Both the position numbers and the translations under genes were made by a program. A stretch of DNA of 64,000 nucleotides, taken from Saprospiraceae bacterium UBA6168. Lineage in GTDB: Bacteria > Bacteroidota > Bacteroidia > Chitinophagales > Saprospiraceae. Shown one piece after another: positions 45,466-54,940 of this stretch. The first letter of the stretch is position 1. The number at the start of each line of letters is the position of its first letter. The DNA lies in the NCBI GenBank assembly GCA_002435785.1, contig DIUC01000024.1:1-64000 (forward strand), in the 5' to 3' direction. The notes under the pieces were generated by a model, which saw nothing but the letters and a program-made list of their open reading frames with translations, was not told the origin of the DNA and did no database searches.

Positions 45466-46914
45466 ATGAGCGCAGCAGTATCAAGTATTCGTGAGCCGTT
45501 AATCATTGGTAACAAAAATTACCACCAAATAACGGAAGACCTCATCGGGCCAACCGAGAAGGCCCCCAATAGGATGTGGATTATTGCCTTTACCTTGTCA
45601 GTGATGACCTTTGGTTACGGGATTTTCTCGCTTTGTTGGACCTTCTATTTTGGGATTGGTGCATGGAACGCCAACAGGACCATTGGTTGGGCCTACGACA
45701 TCACCAACTTCGTTTGGTGGATTGGTATTGGCCACGCTGGTACGCTGATTTCGGCTATCCTCCTTTTGTTCCGCCAACGTTGGCGGACAGGAGTGAACCG
45801 TGCGGCAGAGGCCATGACCATCTTTGCGGTGATGTGCGCCGGTTTGTTCCCGGCCACGCACACAGGTCGTCCGTGGTTCGACTTTTTCATGTTCCCTTAC
45901 CCCAATACACGGGGGCCGCTTTGGGTAAACTTCAACTCTCCGCTGCTCTGGGACTTGTTCGCCATCTCCACTTATTTCACCGTATCCCTGCTGTTTTGGT
46001 ACACGGGCCTCGTGCCTGACCTCGCCACCGTGCGTGACCGGGCAAAGGGCGTCCGCAAAAAACTATATGCTTTTGTATCCATGGGCTGGACGGGCAAAGC
46101 CAAGCATTGGCAGCGCCACGAATACCTCTCCTTGATTTTGGCAGGTATTTCCACTCCGCTGGTATTATCAGTACACACAATAGTGAGCTTTGACTTTGCC
46201 ACTTCGGTGATTCCAGGTTGGCATACCACCATCTTCCCTCCCTATTTCGTTGCAGGGGCCATTTTTTCTGGCTTCGCAATGGTGCAGACTTTGATGATTA
46301 TTACCCGGAAGTGCTTTGGTCTGGAGGGCTACATCACCACCAACCACATAGAAAGCATGAACAAGGTGATTTTGGTGACGGGCACAATGGTAGGCTCGGC
46401 CTATTTGATTGAGTTGTTTGTGGCATGGTACTCTGGCTATATCTATGAGCAGTTTGCTTTCTATAACAGGGTACTCGGCCCATACTATTGGTCATATATA
46501 GGCATGATGGGCTGCAACCTCTTGGCTCCGCAGGTTTTCTGGTCAAAGAAAATCCGCAGGAACATTTGGTGGACTTTCTTCATCTCCATCTTTGTGAATA
46601 TTGGGATGTGGTTTGAGCGGTTTGTGATTATTGCAACCACGCTCGCCCGTGACTTCTTACCATCAAGCTGGAGCTACTACTGGCCAAGCTGGGTCGAAAT
46701 TGGTATCTATGTGGGCACATTTGGTTTGTTCTTCACCCTTTACTTGGTGTTCGCAAGGGTGGCCCCAGTGGTAGCGGTAGCGGAAGTCAAGGCCATTTTG
46801 AAGCAATATGGAGACCAATACATTGGCCCAGATGCACAGCCACACCATGACCACCACCATGCGCACGAAGAAACAATCGTGGAGGACGAAGACCTTGCTG
46901 GTCAGAAGCATTAA
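45466..46914 (+). CDS. actC: alternative complex III subunit ActC, NrfD-like quinol-binding membrane protein
   Basis: 482 residues, ten predicted membrane helices in two NrfD-like bundles. It is one of two NrfD-type subunits of ACIII and provides the quinol site beneath ActB. The opening IIGNKNYHQITEDLIGPTEKAP-like block (in parts) and GIGHAGTLISAILLLFRQRWR are typical of ActC. The tail is His-rich (HHDHHHAHEE), without known function. Starts 68 nt after actB. Confidence 0.95.
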   Translation: MSAAVSSIREPLIIGNKNYHQITEDLIGPTEKAPNRMWIIAFTLSVMTFGYGIFSLCWTFYFGIGAWNANRTIGWAYDITNFVWWIGIGHAGTLISAILLLFRQRWRTGVNRAAEAMTIFAVMCAGLFPATHTGRPWFDFFMFPYPNTRGPLWVNFNSPLLWDLFAISTYFTVSLLFWYTGLVPDLATVRDRAKGVRKKLYAFVSMGWTGKAKHWQRHEYLSLILAGISTPLVLSVHTIVSFDFATSVIPGWHTTIFPPYFVAGAIFSGFAMVQTLMIITRKCFGLEGYITTNHIESMNKVILVTGTMVGSAYLIELFVAWYSGYIYEQFAFYNRVLGPYYWSYIGMMGCNLLAPQVFWSKKIRRNIWWTFFISIFVNIGMWFERFVIIATTLARDFLPSSWSYYWPSWVEIGIYVGTFGLFFTLYLVFARVAPVVAVAEVKAILKQYGDQYIGPDAQPHHDHHHAHEETIVEDEDLAGQKH

Positions 46915-46953
46915 TCAATTGAATAACAGACTTTTATCAAAATAAGGAATTTC

Positions 46954-47502
46954 ATGAAAGGTCAACATAAAGAAGTGCTGTTTGGGCTGTACAATGACGA
47001 GGTCGTGCTGATGAACGCCATCAGCAAGGCAAAAAAGCAGCACCTTGATATCATGGATGTTTACTCACCGTTCCCAATCCACGGATTGGACTCCGTGCTT
47101 GACTTGGAAGAGTCAAGGCTTCACGTTGTGGGTTTCATCTTTGGCACCATAGGTATGCTCACTGCATTGATTGGCATGTCTTGGATTTTCGGTGGCAGCT
47201 TGATGTTCGAGGGTGACTGGCCTACCATCTTTGGCGGAAAGCCGTACTGGTCACTTCCAGCATTCATTCCGATTGTTTTTGAAATGACCGTACTTTTCAC
47301 TGCCATTGGTATGACGGTAGTCTTCTACATCATCTGTGGTCTGGGATTTGGTGTTGACAACCCGGTTTTGGACGACAGGATCACAGACGACAAGTTTTGT
47401 CTGGCATTTCAGACCAATGAAATGGATGCTGGGTCGGTAGATAACTTGAAGGGCTTTTTTCAGGCAACAGGGGCGGAAGAGGTTCACGCCAAAACGATTT
47501 GA
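46954..47502 (+). CDS. actD: alternative complex III subunit ActD (DUF3341)
   Basis: 182 residues. N-terminal soluble domain (LFGLYNDEVVLMNAISKAKKQHLDIMDVYSPFPIHGLD, in parts) typical of DUF3341, followed by two membrane helices (about 52-75 and 98-125). A small membrane subunit of ACIII that contacts ActC. Located between actC and actE with short spacers, so co-transcribed. Confidence 0.93.
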   Translation: MKGQHKEVLFGLYNDEVVLMNAISKAKKQHLDIMDVYSPFPIHGLDSVLDLEESRLHVVGFIFGTIGMLTALIGMSWIFGGSLMFEGDWPTIFGGKPYWSLPAFIPIVFEMTVLFTAIGMTVVFYIICGLGFGVDNPVLDDRITDDKFCLAFQTNEMDAGSVDNLKGFFQATGAEEVHAKTI

Positions 47503-47594
47503 TAATTTGTTAAACAGAAATTGGTCGAACAATCTTGCAACCGCCTTCTGTGCAAGTTGTTTTGCCTTAGCATATTCAAGATTCATTTTTGAAG

Positions 47595-48488
47595 ATGAAA
47601 TTTAATCAAAATCTCCTAATGGCTTTAGCAATGAGCGCTGTCGTTTTCGGCACTTACTCTTGCCAACAAGCTGGAAAAAACTCGACGGGAAGTGAGTTCA
47701 TCCCTGATATGGCACACGCCACCGCCTACGAGGCCAACGTGTTGACCAAGTATAATCTGAATACTTGGGATGAGCAAAGCGTAAAAACAAGGCGTGAGCT
47801 GTCGCAGCCCCGTCAGCCCGTCAATGGTGCTATTCCTCGTGGGTTTGCTGGGTCGGCCTCTTATAATGGTGTCTTTGCTTCCGCTGAAGATGCAGTGGTG
47901 AGCACGATGAACCGCAGCAAAAGCAGTGGCGGAATTTCCTACACTGCCAACGGGCACGTGCCTTATGCCTATCCAGACACAGAGGAAGGCCGCAACTTGG
48001 CCAAACAGCAAATCCGTTACAATCCTTTCCCGATTACCGCAGCGGGCCTTGAGAAAGGAAAGGAATTGTACAATATTTTTTGTGCCACCTGCCACGGTGA
48101 AAAAGCAGATGGAAACGGATACCTTGTTCGGGACGATGGTGGCAAGTATCCGGCACAGCCCGCCAATTTGGTGGACAGCCAATTTGTTTTCTCATCCAAT
48201 GGCCGTTTTTATCATGTCCTCGTTCATGGATTGAATGCGATGGGTAGTTATGGTGACAAGCTTTCCTTTGAAGAGCGGTGGCAGGTGATTCATTATATTC
48301 GTTCCCTGCAAGCTGTCACAAGAAAGGCCAAATATTCCGACACTGAAAATACGCTTGGTGCAGAATATGGTTTTCCGGCTTCAAAAGTCCCCAAACTAGC
48401 GCCTTCCCCGGAATTAGCTCCACCTTCAACGCAATCAGAGGGTGTAGGCCAATCCGATGGCGAAACGGGACGCACGGGACAGCATTGA
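47595..48488 (+). CDS. actE: alternative complex III subunit ActE, monoheme cytochrome c lipoprotein
   Basis: 297 residues from ATG 47595; a TTG two codons earlier is less likely. Lipoprotein signal with Cys about 21 (FGTYSCQQ), a ~120-residue Pro/Tyr-rich region, then a cytochrome c domain with heme site CATCH (163-167, ELYNIFCATCHGEKADGNG in part) and the usual helix KLSFEERWQVIHYIRSLQ. The distal heme ligand is probably Met in LNAMGSYG. The C-terminal Pro/Ser-rich tail is low complexity. In the ACIII-oxidase supercomplex this heme is a donor towards the terminal oxidase. Confidence 0.94.
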   Translation: MKFNQNLLMALAMSAVVFGTYSCQQAGKNSTGSEFIPDMAHATAYEANVLTKYNLNTWDEQSVKTRRELSQPRQPVNGAIPRGFAGSASYNGVFASAEDAVVSTMNRSKSSGGISYTANGHVPYAYPDTEEGRNLAKQQIRYNPFPITAAGLEKGKELYNIFCATCHGEKADGNGYLVRDDGGKYPAQPANLVDSQFVFSSNGRFYHVLVHGLNAMGSYGDKLSFEERWQVIHYIRSLQAVTRKAKYSDTENTLGAEYGFPASKVPKLAPSPELAPPSTQSEGVGQSDGETGRTGQH

Positions 48489-48552
48489 AGTAAACAACAT
48501 TCGCAACATTAAAAACAATCCGGCTTAGGCTGGTCAATAAAATACCTGCACG

Positions 48553-49860
48553 ATGAAGCAGTTCACGTTTGAAGCAAAACAAAAGAGCTTTTTGATAGCA
48601 ACGATGGGGCTTGGTCTTTTATGCCTTATTTTGAGCTATTTCATGGAACCGGAACAAATTTCAGCAGCTGGGATTCATGCCCGCTTCTGGTCTAACTTCC
48701 TCCACAATGCCGTATTCTTCACAGGCATGGCATTTATGATAACCTTTGTTATTGCTGCATTTACCGTAGCTTATGCTGGTTGGTATGTTGCATTCAAGCG
48801 GATTTGGGAGGCATTCTCCCTGTTTATGATTCCAGGATTGATAATGATGGTCATTATTGGTGTGGCGGTGTATGCGCACCTCAACCATTTGTACCATTGG
48901 TCGGACACCGAGGCGGTTGCTGCCGATAAAGTTCTGTCTGGCAAAGCCTCATTTCTGAACAAAAATTGGTACCTCTTTGGGACCATCATCATTATGGGTA
49001 GCTGGATATACTTTGCCCGGAAATTTCGTCAGCTTTCCTTGGAAGAGGACGCAAGGGGCAATGAGGTCAGCAATTTCGGGATACACCGGAACCTTCGGAA
49101 ATATGCGGCTGTGTTCCTTCCAATAGCAGCTTTCACGGGTCCAGCACTTGTTTGGCAGTGGGTGATGTCTTTGGATGCGCACTGGTACAGCACCTTGTTC
49201 GCATGGTACTCGATGTCAAGCTGGTGGCTCGCCGCATGTGCCCTCACCATTTTGTTAATCGTTTATTTGAAATCAAAAGGATACCTCGAACAGGTGACAA
49301 AAGAGCACCTTCACGACCTCGGCAAGTTCATGTTTGCGTTCAGCATTTTCTGGACCTACTGTTGGTTCTCGCAGTATATGTTGATTTGGTACGCAAACAA
49401 TGGCGAGGAGACCGTATATTACTACCAACGCAAGCAAGACTTTCCGGTGCTGTTCTTCGGCAACTTGGTCATCAACTTTTTGCTACCATTCTTGATTTTA
49501 ATGCGTAACACGACCAAGCGCCGTTATGGTACTTTGTCCTTCGCAGCCGCATTGGTTTTCTTTGGACACTGGTTTGATTACTTCTACATGATAAAGCCAG
49601 GAGTGCTCCACACAGCACACGAGGTAATGTCACATGGGAAAGAGGGTGGACATGGTGAAGCGGGTCACGGTGTTGAACATGCTTCCTCTTTTGTTGCAGG
49701 TTTCACGATTCCAGGGCTGCTCGAATTGGGGATATTCCTCGGGTTCACGGCTTTCTTTATCTATTTCGTATTTAATCAACTTGCTAAGGCAGCCTTGCTT
49801 CCCAAAAATGACCCTTATTTGGAGGAAAGTTTGCATCACGAGGTTCAGGCATACGAATAG
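48553..49860 (+). CDS. actF: alternative complex III subunit ActF, second NrfD-like protein
   Basis: 435 residues, ten predicted helices. It is the shorter NrfD-like subunit of ACIII that pairs with ActC; family blocks VMSLDAHWYSTLFAWY and MLIWYANNGEETVYY are present. The quinol site lies mostly in ActC, so ActF is regarded as structural or part of a proton path. A His-rich loop (about 353-375) precedes the last helix. coxB follows 69 nt downstream. Confidence 0.94.
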   Translation: MKQFTFEAKQKSFLIATMGLGLLCLILSYFMEPEQISAAGIHARFWSNFLHNAVFFTGMAFMITFVIAAFTVAYAGWYVAFKRIWEAFSLFMIPGLIMMVIIGVAVYAHLNHLYHWSDTEAVAADKVLSGKASFLNKNWYLFGTIIIMGSWIYFARKFRQLSLEEDARGNEVSNFGIHRNLRKYAAVFLPIAAFTGPALVWQWVMSLDAHWYSTLFAWYSMSSWWLAACALTILLIVYLKSKGYLEQVTKEHLHDLGKFMFAFSIFWTYCWFSQYMLIWYANNGEETVYYYQRKQDFPVLFFGNLVINFLLPFLILMRNTTKRRYGTLSFAAALVFFGHWFDYFYMIKPGVLHTAHEVMSHGKEGGHGEAGHGVEHASSFVAGFTIPGLLELGIFLGFTAFFIYFVFNQLAKAALLPKNDPYLEESLHHEVQAYE

Positions 49861-49929
49861 TAGCTGTTGCCATAAATGGGTGCTTTTGGCGCTGAATCCT
49901 TTTTTTGAAAATTATTAATTCGTTCATAA

Positions 49930-51432
49930 ATGAGTACTGGATTAATTATCTTAGGTTGTTTGATTCTCATTGTCATTGTAGTCATACAAATTGGCAAGGT
50001 CACTGATTTGGCTGCCAAAATCAGGGGCGAAGAGGCCGTACAATATGAAACCAACAAGCGCACAGCCAACTATATGTTGTTGTTCCTGGTAGGGTTCCTT
50101 GGATTGACCATTTGGTCGGCCTGGCACTACAAAAACTGGATGCTTGGATATGGCCCACATGAGGCAGCCTCAGCACACGGCCCGTCCTTGGACAGCGCCT
50201 TCAATATCACGTTGGTATTCACTGGTATTGTGTTTGTGCTCACCCATATTGCCCTGTTTTGGTTTTCTTACAAGTATGCGGGCAAAAAAGGCGTCATATC
50301 TACCTTCATGCCTCACGACAACAAGTTGGAGGTAATATGGACTGCTGTGCCAGCGGTAGTAATGTGCTTCTTGGTGATTCGTGGCTTGGTGGCATGGAAC
50401 GAAGTAATGGCAGATGTTTCAAGCGATGATGAGCATATTGAAATCGAGGCATCAGGCCAACAATTCCTATGGCACCTGAGGTATCCTGGCCCCGATGGGA
50501 AATTGGGAACAAGAAACTTCAGGCTTATTAAACAAGGGGAAAATCCGCTTGGGCAGGATTGGATGGACGACAAAAACCTGGATGACCTAATGCCCTCCGA
50601 AATCGTTCTTCCGGTTGGCAAAAAAGTTCGGGTTCGGATTACTGCGATTGATGTGCTGCACAGTTTTGACCTACCACATTTTAGGGTGAAAATGGATGCC
50701 GTGCCTGGTATGCCTACCTACTTCGTTTTCACACCTACTAAAACCACTGAGGAGTACCGGCAGTCTTTGAAAAATTATCCTGAATACCAGCAACCTTCCG
50801 ACCCCAAAGACCCCACCAGTCCGCCACTTTGGAAGACTTTTGAGTATGAATTGGCTTGTACGGAGCTTTGCGGAAAAGGACACTTTTCCATGCGGAGATT
50901 GGTGAGGATTGTATCAGATGAAGAATACGAAAAATGGTTGAAAGACCAGCAATCCTATTATCTGTCCAACGTCCGGGGCAAGGATTTTGACCCAAGGAAT
51001 GACGAAGTTTTAGGAATGGAGGTTCAACAACGTAAACAAGATTTCAATACGGCTGTTGAAAAGGCGCTATCAGCTACTACTGCTGAAGAGAAAATTATCA
51101 GGTTGGATTATATTTACTATAAAGCGGGTGCTGCTGAGTTGGACAACCGCTCGAAATACGAATTGGACAACCTGATTGCGGTTTTGAACAAGTTCCCAAA
51201 AATGACCATTGAAATTACAGGTCATACGGACAGCGATGGCGATGATGCCGTGAACTTGGCACTCTCCCAACAAAGGGCCCGGGCAGTTCACGATTACTTA
51301 CTTTCCAATCAAATAGCCTCTCCGAGGCTTCGGTCAAGGGGTTTTGGTGAAACAAAACCGCTGGATTCCAACGAAACTGAGGAAGGAAAAGCTAAGAATC
51401 GCAGGACTGAGTTCCAAATATTGACCCAATAA
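49930..51432 (+). CDS. coxB: cytochrome c oxidase subunit II fused to a C-terminal OmpA-like domain
   Basis: 500 residues, far longer than plain subunit II (~250-350). Four membrane helices (about 4-22, 48-66, 92-115, 133-155), then the cupredoxin domain with intact CuA ligands H244 (VLHSFDLP), C310, E312, C314, H318 and M321 (CTELCGKGHFSM). From about residue 392 to the end is an OmpA family domain: YYKAGAAELDN, then GHTDSDGD (D434 is the peptidoglycan-binding Asp) and KNRRTEF (R491 the partner Arg). Subunit II takes electrons at CuA; the extra domain would dock the enzyme to peptidoglycan. No cytochrome c domain, so it is not a caa3-type subunit II. Directly before coxA. Confidence 0.92.
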   Translation: MSTGLIILGCLILIVIVVIQIGKVTDLAAKIRGEEAVQYETNKRTANYMLLFLVGFLGLTIWSAWHYKNWMLGYGPHEAASAHGPSLDSAFNITLVFTGIVFVLTHIALFWFSYKYAGKKGVISTFMPHDNKLEVIWTAVPAVVMCFLVIRGLVAWNEVMADVSSDDEHIEIEASGQQFLWHLRYPGPDGKLGTRNFRLIKQGENPLGQDWMDDKNLDDLMPSEIVLPVGKKVRVRITAIDVLHSFDLPHFRVKMDAVPGMPTYFVFTPTKTTEEYRQSLKNYPEYQQPSDPKDPTSPPLWKTFEYELACTELCGKGHFSMRRLVRIVSDEEYEKWLKDQQSYYLSNVRGKDFDPRNDEVLGMEVQQRKQDFNTAVEKALSATTAEEKIIRLDYIYYKAGAAELDNRSKYELDNLIAVLNKFPKMTIEITGHTDSDGDDAVNLALSQQRARAVHDYLLSNQIASPRLRSRGFGETKPLDSNETEEGKAKNRRTEFQILTQ

Positions 51433-51466
51433 GAACTAAGTTAAGACTAAGAAAAAAAATCTAAAT

Positions 51467-53320
51467 ATGGCTAACGCAACAACTGTTACTTTAGATCGTG
51501 ACGATAAGTTGATTGAAGAATTAGGCTTTGACGACCACTTTCACGAGCATGAGCATGGTGATAAGTACAAGTCGAACTTTATTACGAAGTACATATTCAG
51601 CATGGACCATAAAATCATTGCTCGTCAATTCCTGATTACAGGAATGATTTGGGCTTTGATAGGTGCGGGCATGTCATTGATTTTCCGCTTGCAACTTGGT
51701 TTCCCAGAGGAAAGTCTCGCATGGCTCCGGCCCCTACTGGGCAAGTGGATTGAGGTTAACGCTGACACTGGTATCGGTACTTTAGCACCGGAGTTCTACT
51801 ACGCATTGGTGACCATGCACGGTACGATTATCGTATTCTTTGTACTCACGGCTGGCCTCAGCGGTACTTTCAGCAACCTTCTTATCCCACTTCAGTTGGG
51901 AGCGAGGGACATGGCTTCCCCACTGTTAAACATGTTGTCGTATTGGTTCTTTTTCCTCGCCAGTGTCATCATGTTTTATTCATTGTTCCTGAGTACTGGC
52001 CCATTTTCGGGAGGCTGGGTGGCTTATCCTCCGCTCAGTGCATTGCCACAAGCATCTGATGGCTCAGGTACAGGTATGACACTCTGGATATTGAGCCTTG
52101 TTTTCTTCGTAATATCTGTAGGTCTGGGTGGTATCAACTATATCACAACAGTTCTTAACATGCGCACAAAGGGCATGAGCATGTGGCGTATGCCGCTCAC
52201 CATTTGGGCTTTCTTCGTGACCGCTATTTTGGCGCTGCTTTCTTTTCCGGTCCTGGTTTCTGGCTTTTTGCTCTTGATGTTTGACCGAGGAATGGGGACC
52301 AGCTTTTACCTCAGCGAGATATTCATCGGTGGGCAGGCGCTTGACCACGTCGGTGGCAGCCCAATCCTTTACCAACACTTGTTCTGGTTCTTGGGTCACC
52401 CAGAGGTATATATCATAATCCTTCCGGCAATGGGTCTGACCTCGGAGGTGTTGGCCATTCACTGCCGCAAACCGATTTTTGGCTACAAGGCGATGGTTTA
52501 CTCCATCCTTGCCATTGGATTCCTTTCGTTCATCGTTTGGGCGCACCACATGTTCATGTCCGGTGTGAACCCGTTCATCGCCAACTTCTTCGTAATCTTC
52601 ACCCTCATCATTGCCGTACCATCAGCGGTAAAGGTGTTCAACTGGATTACCACTATTTACAAGTCAAACGTCAGGTACAACGCTGCTTCGATGTTTGCGA
52701 TTGGCTTCGTTTCGATGTTTATCTCTGGAGGTTTGACAGGCATATTCCTTGGCAACTCCGCTATTGACATCCAAATGCACGACACCTATTTTGTGGTGGC
52801 CCACTTTCACATCGTGATGGGTGTGGCGGCGTTCTTCGGAATGTTCGCTGGAGTCTATCATTGGTTTCCAAAGATGTTTGGCCGTTTCATGAACGAAACG
52901 ATTGGCAAGATGCACTTCTGGGGAACGCTGATTGGAGCGTATGCCATCTTCTGGCCGATGCACTATCTTGGCATGGCTGGTGTTCCACGTCGCTATTATC
53001 GCTTTGACAATTTCGACACCTTCTCGCATTTCTCTGAAATGAACAAGTTTATCACCATCGCTGCAATAGTTACTTTTGGATTCCAATTGTTGATGGTCGT
53101 CAACTTCTTTTACAGCATTTGGAAGGGCAAGAAAGTGACCAGCAAAAACCCTTGGGGCGCAACGACCCTTGAGTGGACCACCCCAATTGCGCCAGGACAC
53201 GGAAACTGGCCGGGCAAGCTTCCAACCGTCAACCGATGGGCTTATGATTATGGGAAGAACGGTGAGGAGTTTATCTCACAGGTCGAACCCATGCGGGAAG
53301 GCGAGACGGAAGACCATTGA
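51467..53320 (+). CDS. coxA: cytochrome c oxidase subunit I
   Basis: 617 residues, at least twelve membrane helices. The catalytic core is intact: HPEVYIIILPAMG (about 311-323, CuB His and the cross-linked Tyr), VWAHHMF (CuB His pair, about 360) and DTYFVVAHFHIVMG (about 438-451, heme a3 and heme a axial His). The Glu of the D-channel type is not certain from sequence alone. The N-terminus has a His-rich acidic stretch (HFHEHEHGD) before the first helix. A heme-copper oxidase that reduces oxygen and pumps protons; electrons come from CuA of CoxB. Confidence 0.97.
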   Translation: MANATTVTLDRDDKLIEELGFDDHFHEHEHGDKYKSNFITKYIFSMDHKIIARQFLITGMIWALIGAGMSLIFRLQLGFPEESLAWLRPLLGKWIEVNADTGIGTLAPEFYYALVTMHGTIIVFFVLTAGLSGTFSNLLIPLQLGARDMASPLLNMLSYWFFFLASVIMFYSLFLSTGPFSGGWVAYPPLSALPQASDGSGTGMTLWILSLVFFVISVGLGGINYITTVLNMRTKGMSMWRMPLTIWAFFVTAILALLSFPVLVSGFLLLMFDRGMGTSFYLSEIFIGGQALDHVGGSPILYQHLFWFLGHPEVYIIILPAMGLTSEVLAIHCRKPIFGYKAMVYSILAIGFLSFIVWAHHMFMSGVNPFIANFFVIFTLIIAVPSAVKVFNWITTIYKSNVRYNAASMFAIGFVSMFISGGLTGIFLGNSAIDIQMHDTYFVVAHFHIVMGVAAFFGMFAGVYHWFPKMFGRFMNETIGKMHFWGTLIGAYAIFWPMHYLGMAGVPRRYYRFDNFDTFSHFSEMNKFITIAAIVTFGFQLLMVVNFFYSIWKGKKVTSKNPWGATTLEWTTPIAPGHGNWPGKLPTVNRWAYDYGKNGEEFISQVEPMREGETEDH

Positions 53321-53352
53321 TTTTGACAATAACTTGATTAATAGTCACTTAA

Positions 53353-54255
53353 GTGGATTATAAAACAAAGGCTGCTACCACATCACCCTTCCGGCTGGTT
53401 TCGCAAAAAGTGCGGGACTTCGGAGAGTTGGTCAAATTCAAATTGTCACTAACCGTGGTTTATTCAGCGGTGATGGCTTATTTGATTGCGGCGAAAGGTA
53501 GCGTGGATTGGTTTTCCGTGTTGATACTTTCACTCGGAGGATTTTGCGTCGCAGGGGCAGCTAATGCGCTGAACCAAGTGCTCGAAAGGGATTTTGACAA
53601 ACTGATGAAGCGTACCGCTGACCGTCCGTTGGCAACAGGTCGCATGACTGTTTCAGAAGCGGTGTTGGCTGCAGGCGTCCTTAGCATCATTGGTTTGATG
53701 ATGTTAGCACTGTTCAACCCGTGGGCTTCTTTTTTCGGAGTGATTGCCCTTTTGAGCTATGCGTTTTTGTACACCCCGATGAAACGGATTTCACCTTCGG
53801 CAATCGCTGTGGGTGCGCTCCCAGGAGCATTACCCATGCTGATTGGGTGCGTGGCCTACCAAGGCGAGTTGACATCATTGGCATTGACGCTATTTTTGTT
53901 GCAGTTCTTTTGGCAATTCCCACATTTCGGGGCCATCAGTTGGCTGGGCTTCGAGGACTACCAAAAAGCGGGCTTCAAGTTCGTGGTGGCAAAAGATGGC
54001 AAGCAAGACCCAAGTATTGGGCTGCAAGGCGTCTTTTATGCGCTCTGTTTGTTGCCAGTTGGGCTGGTTCCATTTTATACAAATGTCACTGGAGTTTTCT
54101 CGGCAATAGTTGTAAGCATTTTAGCGGTGGTTTACGCTTGGTTCGGATGGAATCTTTACCGAAAAAGCGATAGAAAAGCCGCAGTTCAATTGATGTTTTT
54201 CTCCTTCTTTTATTTGCCGCTGGCTTTGACAGCATTATGGTTGGATAAAATTTGA
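53353..54255 (+). CDS. ctaB: protoheme IX farnesyltransferase (heme o synthase)
   Basis: 300 residues starting at GTG 53353; there is no ATG before residue 41 and the residues between are normal for the family. UbiA-type membrane prenyltransferase with the first Asp-rich motif NQVLERDFDKLMKRTADRPL (about 74-93) and a second loop FGAISWLGFEDYQKAG. It makes heme O, the precursor of heme A for the oxidase, and lies between coxA and the subunit III genes. Its stop overlaps the next frame. Confidence 0.94.
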   Translation: MDYKTKAATTSPFRLVSQKVRDFGELVKFKLSLTVVYSAVMAYLIAAKGSVDWFSVLILSLGGFCVAGAANALNQVLERDFDKLMKRTADRPLATGRMTVSEAVLAAGVLSIIGLMMLALFNPWASFFGVIALLSYAFLYTPMKRISPSAIAVGALPGALPMLIGCVAYQGELTSLALTLFLLQFFWQFPHFGAISWLGFEDYQKAGFKFVVAKDGKQDPSIGLQGVFYALCLLPVGLVPFYTNVTGVFSAIVVSILAVVYAWFGWNLYRKSDRKAAVQLMFFSFFYLPLALTALWLDKI

Positions 54256-54257
54256 AA

Positions 54258-54836
54258 ATGGATTTAACAATTCAAGAAAATACAGGAAGGAACAAAATCC
54301 ATCCACACAAATTTGCAGTTTGGGTGGGTTGCGGCTCCATTTTGATGATGTTCGCCTCGCTTACCAGTGCGTATGTGGTGAGGCAGGCTGCTGGAAATTG
54401 GCTTGAGTTCCAGCTTCCGGGCATCTTTAAGCTCAGTACCTTGGTGATTTTATTGAGCAGCTTGACGCTTCACGCATCGTTCATCGCCTTTAAAAAGGAA
54501 AAGGAAAAGCAATACAAAACGCTGTTGATAGTCACCTACCTATTGGCGATTTTGTTCTTTGTTTTTCAGTACCAAGGATGGGTTGCATTGGCAGAAAGCG
54601 GTGTGCCTTTTACCATCAACCCGTCAGGTGACTTTGTTTACGTGATTTCTTGGTTTCACGCAGCCCACGTAATCGGCGGCCTTGCGGCTTTGACTGTTGC
54701 CTTGATTCACGCATTTGGGTTGAGTTTCAAAGTGACCCCAAAGCGGAAAACACGGTTTGAGTTGACGTTGACCTACTGGCATTTTGTAGATTTCCTTTGG
54801 GTCTATTTGTTTATATTTTTGACATTTTATCGCTAA
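54258..54836 (+). CDS. cytochrome c oxidase subunit III-like protein, short form
   Basis: 192 residues from ATG 54258, three nt after the ctaB stop. Five predicted helices, with ISWFHAAHVIGGLAAL and the C-terminal LTYWHFVDFLWVYLFIFLTF block of subunit III. Many Bacteroidota oxidase loci encode two subunit III-like proteins, a short and a long one; this is the short one. Its lipid-binding Glu is not evident. Next gene is the longer subunit III. Confidence 0.9.
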   Translation: MDLTIQENTGRNKIHPHKFAVWVGCGSILMMFASLTSAYVVRQAAGNWLEFQLPGIFKLSTLVILLSSLTLHASFIAFKKEKEKQYKTLLIVTYLLAILFFVFQYQGWVALAESGVPFTINPSGDFVYVISWFHAAHVIGGLAALTVALIHAFGLSFKVTPKRKTRFELTLTYWHFVDFLWVYLFIFLTFYR

Positions 54837-54845
54837 ATGATTGAT

Positions 54846-54915
54846 GGATTGTAATTTTGATTGATTGCTGTCTGCAAGAAATTCGCTTTTCAGCAATCTA
54901 ATCATCCCACAATCC
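54846..54915. repeat. intergenic inverted repeat of GATTG/CAATC elements
   Basis: GGATTGT (54846-54852) and GATTGCTG (54863-54870) on one side pair with CAGCAATC (54891-54898) and ACAATCC (54909-54915) on the other, giving an imperfect hairpin between the two subunit III genes. The elements are of the same CAATCC type as the repeats at 33686 and 62785. Confidence 0.55.
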
Positions 54916-54940
54916 AACAGACCAACTATACAAAATCATT

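Noticed and set aside
44321..45484. Long minus-strand open frame (387 codons) opposite actB
   Set aside because: It is antisense to a well-supported ActB reading frame, shows no family motif or signal peptide, and results from codon bias of the true gene.
49930..51432. Possibility that the coxB-OmpA joint is two genes
   Set aside because: The frame is continuous with no stop or internal start with a promoter near residue 390, and coxA begins 35 nt after the single stop.
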